DNA of 64,000 nucleotides from WHTK01 sp963711035 (GTDB lineage Bacteria > Chloroflexota > Dehalococcoidia > DSTF01 > WHTK01). How positions within the stretch are numbered: the first letter of the stretch is position 1; every line of letters starts with the position of its first letter. The position numbers were made by a program, and so were the translations under genes. Where the stretch lies: the NCBI GenBank assembly GCA_963711035.1, contig CAVQCN010000005.1:124001-188000 (forward strand), given 5' to 3'. Positions 58,327 to 64,000 of the stretch are shown piece by piece. The notes beneath the pieces were generated by a model. That model saw only the letters and a list, made by a program, of their open reading frames with translations, did no database searches and was not told the origin of the DNA.

Positions 58327-59023
58327 CGCCTCGAGCGAACACGCCACCATCCAGGTGATGGACGTCGTGAAGACTTTCGACGCCGGGATCATCCGCGCGC
58401 TGGACGGCGTGACGCTCACGATACAGCCGTCGGAGTTCGTTGCCGTGACGGGCCCTTCTGGCTGCGGCAAGTCCACGCTACTCCATCTCATCGCCGCGTT
58501 GGACGTTCCGACTTCCGGCCAGATTCTCGTCAACGGGAGGGACCTGGCTCGCCTCGAGAACCCAGATCAGTACCGCCGCAAGGAAGTCGGCCTCGTCTTC
58601 CAGCTACACAACCTCCTGCCACAGCTGACGACCCTTCAGAACGTCGAGGTCGCCATGTTCAGCAACGGCCACGGGCATGCAGAGCAACGCCGACACGCAC
58701 GCGAGCTGCTGGCGGAAGTCGGGCTTGCGGACAAGGAACGTTTCGAGCCGACGCGGCTGTCCGGTGGCGAACGCCAGCGCGTCGCTATCGCCAGGGCGCT
58801 CGCCAATCAGCCGTCGATCCTGCTGGCAGACGAGCCGACCGGCAGCCTGGATTCGGAAGCCGTGCAACTGCTGCTGCGCCTGCTGGTGCGTATCCGGAAG
58901 GAGAACGGCGTGACGATCATGCTCGTCACCCACGATCCGGCGGTCGCCGCGGCAGCCGACCGAGTCATCTACATGCAAGACGGGAAGGTAGCCGCTCCGG
59001 AAGAGCAGCGACTTCAGTCGTAA
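58319..59023 (+). CDS. ABC transporter ATP-binding protein (LolD/MacB type)
   Basis: 234 residues from ATG 58319, overlapping the permease stop; a longer upstream start lies wholly inside the permease gene. Walker A GPSGCGKST, Q-loop GLVFQLHNLLPQLTTLQNVE, signature LSGGERQRVAIARAL, Walker B ILLADEPTGSLDSE, H-loop LVTHDPAVAAAADRVIYM. All functional motifs intact. Partner of the permease encoded immediately upstream. Confidence 0.95.
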   Translation: MNNASSEHATIQVMDVVKTFDAGIIRALDGVTLTIQPSEFVAVTGPSGCGKSTLLHLIAALDVPTSGQILVNGRDLARLENPDQYRRKEVGLVFQLHNLLPQLTTLQNVEVAMFSNGHGHAEQRRHARELLAEVGLADKERFEPTRLSGGERQRVAIARALANQPSILLADEPTGSLDSEAVQLLLRLLVRIRKENGVTIMLVTHDPAVAAAADRVIYMQDGKVAAPEEQRLQS

Positions 59024-59035
59024 GGAGGGTCTGCA

Positions 59036-59596
59036 ATGTCTGCATTACGAGGTGGTGATACGAAATCGTTCGTGCGGCGGCTGCTCGAGTGGCCAGTTGT
59101 CACATCACGCACAGCCGCCGCGCTTGGGATGGGCGTCGCGACGGTCTTCGTCCTGAGCTGCGGCGGCGGGGGCAGCAGCGCAACCGCAACGCCGGCGCCT
59201 TCACCTTCCGCGACGCCGGACGCTGTCGCCACGTACAGGAACACGGTGACGACGGACGGTGCAAAGCTGCAGCAGAACATGGACCAGCTGAATCAGGATC
59301 TACAGTCCGCCAACGAAAACCAGGCGGACCCAAAGTGGCCCGACGTTCTCAGTGCCGACATCCAGCTCGTCGCGAACACTGCGACCGAACTCAACACGCT
59401 GGAGCCACCCAGCGATGCGTACAAGGACTTCGCTGCCAACCTCACCGCCGCCACGTCGAAGATCCTGGACGGGACCCGGCTCCTGACCACCAGCATCACA
59501 AACCGGGACCAGAGCGCAGGGGCGCAGGCATATGTCGCGCTGACGGCGGGCAGAGCCATGCTCGACGCGGCGCTTAGCTCGCTTCCCGCAGAATGA
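59036..59596 (+). CDS. Small lipoprotein of unknown function, ABC operon third gene
   Basis: 186 residues, ATG 12 bases after the ATPase stop behind AAGGAGG. An unusually long positively charged N-terminus (ALRGGDTKSFVRRLLEW) precedes the hydrophobic stretch AAALGMGVATVFVLSC with a lipobox-like LSC followed by GGGGSSATATPAPSPSAT, a typical surface linker. The remaining 120 residues are predicted all-helical (LQQNMDQLNQDLQSANENQAD, VANTATELNTLEPP, YKDFAANLTAATSKILDGTRLL). Not recognised. Operon position suggests it works with or is exported by the MacB-type transporter. Confidence 0.65.
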   Translation: MSALRGGDTKSFVRRLLEWPVVTSRTAAALGMGVATVFVLSCGGGGSSATATPAPSPSATPDAVATYRNTVTTDGAKLQQNMDQLNQDLQSANENQADPKWPDVLSADIQLVANTATELNTLEPPSDAYKDFAANLTAATSKILDGTRLLTTSITNRDQSAGAQAYVALTAGRAMLDAALSSLPAE

Positions 59597-59794
59597 GCCA
59601 GCCGTGCTGGAGAACGGGAGCGGCGCAGACGATATTGAGAGTGCAGCGCCAGAAGCTCGTCGCTTTAGGGCCGTTTGGCCACGTTATCTCGCCTCGCTCA
59701 CTCCTAGACTGGTGACTGGAGGCTGGAGCGACGGGTCGGAGGTTACCCGCTCCTGGAGCCGCACTCACCCTTACACGCGTTAGCTGAGGTGAAG
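59597..59794. other. Intergenic, promoter region of the acyl-CoA synthetase/PDH operon
   Basis: 198 bases with no gene; no convincing -35/-10 pair picked out. Confidence 0.5.
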
Positions 59795-61564
59795 ATGGAC
59801 TTCGAGCCCATTCACAAAGCGACTCCAGGCAACAGGGCAATTCAGCCCAACATGGCGTCGTATGGCGACGCGGTAGCGTCTTTCTCCTGGGACGTAGCGC
59901 GTCGCGAGCTAACCGGCCTCCCCAACGGGAGAGGCCTCAACATCGCCTACGAGGCGATAGACCGCCACGCCGAGGGGCCTCTGCGCGACAAGGTGGCGCT
60001 GCGCTGGATCGACCGTGGCGGCGACGTGCATGATTTCAGCTACGCAGACATGCGAGCCCAGACGAACCGGTTTGCCAACGTGCTGCGCGGCCTCGGCGTG
60101 GGCAAGGGCGACCGCGTCTTCATACTCGCCGGCCGTATTCCGGAGCTCTACGTGGCCATGCTGGGGACATTGAAGAACCGCAGCGTCTTCTGTCCCCTGT
60201 TCTCCGCTTTCGGCCCGGAGCCCATCCACTCGCGCATGTCGATCGGCGGCGCCAAGGTGCTTGTGACGACGGAGTCGCTGTACGCGCGCAAGGTGGCCGG
60301 GCAACGGGACACGCTGCCCGCGTTGGAGCACGTCATTCTCGTAGGCGACGAGCACAAGTCGACTGCGGTGCCCGACACCGTCGACTATCTCGGCACGATG
60401 GCGGACGCAAGTGACGCGTTCGAGATCGAGCCCACGGACCCGGAGGACATGGCGCTGCTGCACTTCACCAGCGGCACGACTGGCACACCGAAAGGGGCCA
60501 TGCACGTCCACGAGGCAGTGGTCGCCCACCACTACACGGGCCAGATTGCCCTCGACCTGCGCGCCGACGACGTCTTCTGGTGCACCGCCGACCCCGGCTG
60601 GGTCACCGGCACGTCGTACGGCATCATCGCGCCGTTCACGAACGGTGTGACCAACGTCATCGACGAAGGCGACTTCGACGTCGAACGCTGGTACGACATC
60701 CTCGAGCGCGAAAAAATCTCAGTGTGGTACACGGCCCCTACGGCCATCCGCATGCTGATGAAGGCCGGCGCCGAGGCGGCGCAGCAGCACTCGTATCCGG
60801 CGCTGCGCTTCTTGGCCAGCGTCGGCGAGCCGCTGAATCCGGAGGCCGTCGTCTGGGGTCAGGAGGCCCTCGGCCTGCCCTTCCACGACAACTGGTGGCA
60901 GACGGAGACCGGAGGCATCATGATCGCCAACTACCCCTCGATGGACATCCGTCCCGGCTCCATGGGCAGGCCACTGCCGGGCATCGAGGCTGCGATCGTA
61001 CGGCGAACCGAGTCGGGCGACGTCGAAGAAATCACAAATGCCGGCGAAGAAGGCGAACTGGCGCTGAAGCCGGGCTGGCCCTCGATGTTCCGTGGCTACT
61101 GGAACGAGCCGGAGCGCTACCAGAAGTGCTTCGCCGGCGGCTTCTACCTCACCGGTGACCTGGCGCGCCGCGACAAGGACGGCTACTTCTGGTTCGTCGG
61201 CCGGGCGGACGACGTGATCAAGAGCTCCGGCCATCTCATCGGCCCGTTCGAGGTTGAGAGCGCGCTGATGGAGCACGCGGCCGTCGCCGAAGCCGGGGTG
61301 ATCGGCAAGCCGGACCCCACGGCGATGGAGATCGTGAAGGCATTCGTGGCGCTCAAGGACGGTTACGAGCCGAGCGATCAGCTTCGGCGCGAGCTCTACG
61401 GCTTCGCGAGGAGCCGTCTGGGCGCGGCGGTTGCACCGAAGGAGATCGATTTCCTGCCCAGTCTGCCCAAAACCCGAAGCGGCAAGATCATGCGCCGCCT
61501 GCTCAAGGCTCGCGAGCTTGGTCTGCCGGAAGGCGACACATCCACCCTGGAGGCGAGCACATGA
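59795..61564 (+). CDS. acsA: Acetate-CoA ligase-like acyl-CoA synthetase
   Basis: 589 residues from ATG 59795 (GTG 59789 also in frame; GAGG lies upstream). Adenylate-forming enzyme: P-loop LLHFTSGTTGTPKGAMH, WCTADPGWVTGTSYGIIAPF, NWWQTETGGIMIANYP, YLTGDLARRDKDGYFWFVGRADDVIKSSGHLIGPFEVESAL and the C-terminal catalytic lysine region LPKTRSGKIMRRLLKA. The WWQTETGG motif and size fit AcsA-type acetyl-CoA synthetases. Its stop overlaps the start of pdhA (ATGA), so acetyl-CoA formation from acetate and from pyruvate are encoded on one transcript. Confidence 0.88.
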   Translation: MDFEPIHKATPGNRAIQPNMASYGDAVASFSWDVARRELTGLPNGRGLNIAYEAIDRHAEGPLRDKVALRWIDRGGDVHDFSYADMRAQTNRFANVLRGLGVGKGDRVFILAGRIPELYVAMLGTLKNRSVFCPLFSAFGPEPIHSRMSIGGAKVLVTTESLYARKVAGQRDTLPALEHVILVGDEHKSTAVPDTVDYLGTMADASDAFEIEPTDPEDMALLHFTSGTTGTPKGAMHVHEAVVAHHYTGQIALDLRADDVFWCTADPGWVTGTSYGIIAPFTNGVTNVIDEGDFDVERWYDILEREKISVWYTAPTAIRMLMKAGAEAAQQHSYPALRFLASVGEPLNPEAVVWGQEALGLPFHDNWWQTETGGIMIANYPSMDIRPGSMGRPLPGIEAAIVRRTESGDVEEITNAGEEGELALKPGWPSMFRGYWNEPERYQKCFAGGFYLTGDLARRDKDGYFWFVGRADDVIKSSGHLIGPFEVESALMEHAAVAEAGVIGKPDPTAMEIVKAFVALKDGYEPSDQLRRELYGFARSRLGAAVAPKEIDFLPSLPKTRSGKIMRRLLKARELGLPEGDTSTLEAST

Positions 61565-62550
61565 CCATCCAACCGGCGCGAGGACGCAAAACGAGCAGCA
61601 AGGCCCACGATCTGGACCTGCTGCGCACAATGCTGCTGATCCGGCGCTTTGAGGAGCACAGCTCCGATCTTTACCAGGCGGGCAAGATCCGCGGCTTCCT
61701 GCACCTCTACATCGGCGAGGAGGCGGTCGCGGTCGGCACCATGCAGGCGCTGACGCCGGACGACGCCATCGTCTCCACCTACCGGGACCACGGTCACGCG
61801 CTGGCTCGCGGCATGACGGCCAACGTCCTGATGGCCGAGCTGTACGGCAAGGCAACCGGCTGCAGCAAGGGCCACGGCGGCTCGATGCACTTCTTCGACC
61901 CCGAGAAGCGCTTCTACGGCGGCTACGCCATCGTCGGCGGTGGTCTGCCGATCGCGGTTGGCCTGGCGCTGGCGGACAAGATGCTGGGCCGGCAGCGGGT
62001 GACGGCCTGCTTCTTCGGCGACGGCGCCGTCGTTGAGGGCGAGTTCCACGAGGCGATGAACCTCGCCAAGCTCTGGGACCTTCCGGTGCTGTTCATCTGC
62101 GAGAACAACCGCTACGCGATGGGCACGGCCCTGTCCGTCTCGCATTCTGAGACCGACATCGCCTACAAGGCGCAGGGCTATGACGTGCCCAGCCAGGCCG
62201 TCGACGGCATGGACGTCCTCGCGGTCGAAGCGGCGACCAGGGAGGCAGCGGAACGGGTGCGAAGCGGCGGCGGCCCCGAGCTGCTGGAGATGCGCACCTA
62301 CCGTTTCCGCGGCCACTCGCTGTCGGACCCTGAGCTGTACCGGCCCAAAGAAGAGGTCGAGGTCTGGAAGGAGCGTGACCCGATTCCCGCCTTCGTCGAG
62401 CACCTGCGCAGCGCCAACCAGCTGACCGACGCAGAGTACGACGAGCTCGAGAAGAGCGTCGAGCAAGAGGTCGAGGAGGCGATTGCGTTCGCCGAGGAGA
62501 GCCCCTGGGAGGCGCTGGAAGACCTGACGAAGGATGTCATGACCCCATGA
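61561..62550 (+). CDS. pdhA: Pyruvate dehydrogenase E1 component, alpha subunit
   Basis: 329 residues, ATG overlapping the upstream stop. TPP-binding signature GDGAVVEGEFHEAMNLAKLWDLPVLFICENN is intact, with phosphorylation-loop-like YRFRGHSLSDPELYR. YRDHGHALARGM and KGHGGSMHFFD fit pyruvate, acetoin or 2-oxoacid dehydrogenases; the plastid/Chloroflexi-type length favours pyruvate. Acetoin dehydrogenase (acoA) cannot be excluded by sequence alone. Confidence 0.88.
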   Translation: MTIQPARGRKTSSKAHDLDLLRTMLLIRRFEEHSSDLYQAGKIRGFLHLYIGEEAVAVGTMQALTPDDAIVSTYRDHGHALARGMTANVLMAELYGKATGCSKGHGGSMHFFDPEKRFYGGYAIVGGGLPIAVGLALADKMLGRQRVTACFFGDGAVVEGEFHEAMNLAKLWDLPVLFICENNRYAMGTALSVSHSETDIAYKAQGYDVPSQAVDGMDVLAVEAATREAAERVRSGGGPELLEMRTYRFRGHSLSDPELYRPKEEVEVWKERDPIPAFVEHLRSANQLTDAEYDELEKSVEQEVEEAIAFAEESPWEALEDLTKDVMTP

Positions 62551-63521
62551 CGACGATGACCTATCGCGAATCCATCCGTTCCGCCCTTCGCGACGGCATG
62601 TCGCGAGACCCGCGCGTGTTTCTCATGGGCGAGGACGTCGGCCGTTACGGCGGCGCCTTCGCCGTAAGCCACGGGCTGCTGGAGCAGTTCGGCCCCGAGC
62701 GAATCCGCGACACGCCTCTGATGGAGTCGACCTTCCTGGGCGCCGGCATCGGCGCGGCGCTCAACGGTATGCGGCCCATCGTCGAGATCATGACGATCAA
62801 CTTCAGCTTGCTGAGCATGGATCAGGTGCTCAACAACGCGGCGACGCTGCGCTACATGTCGGGCGGCCAGCTCAGCGTGCCCCTCGTCGTGCGCATGTCG
62901 ACGGGTGGTGGCCGGCAGATGGCGGCGCAGCACTCCCACAGCCTGGAGAACTGGTACGCCTCGATTCCTGGCATCTCGGTGCTGGCGCCCGCGACCGTCG
63001 CCGACGGCCGCGGCATGCTGCTGGCTGCGCTGCAGGAGCCCGACCCCGTCTTCATCATGGAGCACGCCACGCTCTACCCCCTCGAAGGCGAGGTGGACGA
63101 GAACAGCGACGCCTGCGACATCCGCAAGGCGGCCATCATGCGCGAGGGGCAGCACGTCAGCCTCATCACCTACGGCGCCTGCGTCTGGAAGGCGCTGGCA
63201 GCCGCCGACCAGCTCGCCGAAAAGGGCATCGAGGCCGAGGTGATCGACCTGCGGGTCCTGCGTCCACTCGACAGCGAGACGTTCCTGAACTCGGTTGCGA
63301 AGACGCGCGGCGCAGTCGTCATCGAGGAAGCCTGGCGCGCCGGCGGTCTCGCAGCGGAGGTCTCGGCGCAGATTATGGAGAACGTGTTCGATGCGCTGCA
63401 ATGGCCGGTGCAGCGTGTTTGCGGGGTCGAGGTGCCGGCGCCGTACGCGAAGCACATGGAGGATGCCTCGTTGCCGCAGGTCGCCGACATCGTCGAAGTC
63501 GTGGAGGAGAACTTGCTCTGA
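62547..63521 (+). CDS. pdhB: Pyruvate dehydrogenase E1 component, beta subunit
   Basis: 324 residues, ATG overlapping the pdhA stop. TYRESIRSALRDGMSRDPRVFLMGEDVGRYGGAF (catalytic Glu region), DTPLMESTFLGAGIGAALNGMRPIVEIMTINF and EVIDLRVLRPLDSETFLNSVAKTRGAVVIEEAWR are the conserved transketolase Pyr and C-terminal domains. The usual family Arg/His loop reads MSTGGGRQMAAQHSHSLENWYASIPG. Forms the alpha2beta2 E1 with PdhA. Confidence 0.9.
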   Translation: MTTMTYRESIRSALRDGMSRDPRVFLMGEDVGRYGGAFAVSHGLLEQFGPERIRDTPLMESTFLGAGIGAALNGMRPIVEIMTINFSLLSMDQVLNNAATLRYMSGGQLSVPLVVRMSTGGGRQMAAQHSHSLENWYASIPGISVLAPATVADGRGMLLAALQEPDPVFIMEHATLYPLEGEVDENSDACDIRKAAIMREGQHVSLITYGACVWKALAAADQLAEKGIEAEVIDLRVLRPLDSETFLNSVAKTRGAVVIEEAWRAGGLAAEVSAQIMENVFDALQWPVQRVCGVEVPAPYAKHMEDASLPQVADIVEVVEENLL

Positions 63522-64000
63522 TGGCCGACTTCCGTATGCCGATCCTCGGTGCCGATATGAAGGCCGGCGAGCTCGTCGCTTGGCGCAAGCAGCCCGGCGA
63601 CCGGGTCGAGAAGGGTGAAATCATCGCCGAGGTCGAGACCGACAAGGCCCTCGTCGAAATCGAGTCGATGTACACCGGCGTGGTCGAGAAGCTGCTCGTC
63701 GAGCGGGGCGAGAAGGTACCCGTCGGCACGGTACTGGCCGTGATCGAGGCCGAGGAAGGCGAGGAAGAGGCGCCTGCTCCGACGGCAGCGCCTGCGGCTG
63801 CCCCTCCTCCGACGCCACGACCCGGTCGCGTGGCGCGAGCCGTCCGAGCGCCATCCGCGGCCGGTCGCCTTCGCGTTTCGCCGGTAGCACAGAAGCTGGC
63901 CGACGACCGCGGCATCGACCTCGCCGGCGTCACGGGCTCCGGTCCGGGCGGTCGCATCATGCTCCACGACGTGGAAGCGGCAATCGCGGCCGCGGCGCCG
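63521..64000 (+). CDS. pdhC: Dihydrolipoamide acyltransferase (E2), N-terminal part, cut by window end
   Basis: 160 codons are visible; the gene continues past the window. ATG 63521 shares one base with the pdhB stop. A single lipoyl domain (residues 1-80) has the lipoylated Lys in VETDKALVEIESMYTG. A Pro/Ala linker (85-115) follows, then the E3/E1-binding domain RVSPVAQKLADDRGIDLAGVTGSGPGGRIMLHDVEAAI. The catalytic domain lies outside. Completes the acsA-pdhABC operon. Confidence 0.92.
   Translation, partial: MADFRMPILGADMKAGELVAWRKQPGDRVEKGEIIAEVETDKALVEIESMYTGVVEKLLVERGEKVPVGTVLAVIEAEEGEEEAPAPTAAPAAAPPPTPRPGRVARAVRAPSAAGRLRVSPVAQKLADDRGIDLAGVTGSGPGGRIMLHDVEAAIAAAAP

Noticed and set aside
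1..64000. CRISPR arrays, insertion sequences, integrases, rRNA genes, riboswitches
   Set aside because: Looked for by eye on both strands; no regularly spaced repeats, transposase or integrase motifs, rRNA or recognisable aptamer consensus were found.

Overview
The window reads as one contig of a high-GC (roughly two-thirds G+C by eye), gene-dense bacterium. The gene content fits Chloroflexota, probably a Dehalococcoidia-like heterotroph. It includes LL-diaminopimelate aminotransferase (dapL) next to hflX, an archaeal-type phosphoglycerate mutase (apgM), several CaiB/BaiF CoA-transferases, MaoC hydratases, an F420/FMN LLM-family oxidoreductase, a DUF385 protein, a Mycobacterium-type RpiB and large FtsX-type permeases. 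The phylum is inferred from gene families; no 16S rRNA is present.

Layout. 0-5.4 kb: two CoA-transferases converge on a MaoC pair and a TcuB/TcuA redox pair, a probable carboxylic-acid catabolic cluster. 5.5-9.3 kb: flavin-type oxidase, padR-chrA and a phosphodiesterase-like alkaline phosphatase superfamily protein. 9.4-13.7 kb: FliA/WhiG-type sigma factor with an HD-GYP protein, a Cys-rich unknown and two related small secreted proteins. 13.7-20 kb: giant FtsX permease, hflX (no ATG/GTG/TTG start), repeats, dapL. 20-21.5 kb: lower-GC DUF4062 gene split by a frame change. 22.9-29.25 kb: a minus-strand operon, tsaC-rpiB-(prenyl-synthase-like unknown)-pgk-(response regulator)-apgM-tpiA-miaA, linking lower glycolysis with tRNA modification. 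29.3-34.5 kb: guaA, a VapBC-like module with a palindromic operator, purD, DUF385 protein, rplU-rpmA-rpmE. 34.5-42 kb: bioY, a cupredoxin-like lipoprotein, LLM oxidoreductase, SRPBCC protein, S9 peptidase, nitroreductase, SnoaL-like protein, a frameshifted CoA-transferase. 42.0-44.4 kb: tRNA-Asp followed by a lower-GC insert (enoyl-CoA hydratase) ending at a second copy of the tRNA 3' end, then a decayed binding-protein gene. 44.4-53.2 kb: tandem MetE-core-like proteins, truncated LysR, large lipoprotein, TAP-type hydrolase, an M50-like pseudoprotease with a PDZ-Lon protease. 53.3-59.6 kb: HAD hydrolase, a natural ROK glucokinase-phosphoglucose isomerase fusion, a MacB-type ABC pair with a lipoprotein. 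59.8-64 kb: acyl-CoA synthetase followed by pyruvate dehydrogenase E1alpha, E1beta and the start of E2, all overlapping by a few bases.

A recurring oddity is the number of genes interrupted by an apparent single-base frame change: DUF4062 gene, VapB-like antitoxin, CoA-transferase, binding-protein remnant, hydrolase signal peptide, possibly hflX and the M50/Lon pair. Either the assembly carries indel errors or this genome has an unusual load of decaying or unconventionally started genes; read data would decide. The strongest candidates for new biology are the ROK-PGI fusion, the hflX leader/CTG start, the pseudoprotease-Lon pair, the prenyl-synthase-like pseudoenzyme inside the glycolytic operon, and the tRNA-Asp flanked insert. 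No CRISPR array, insertion sequence, integrase or rRNA was seen.
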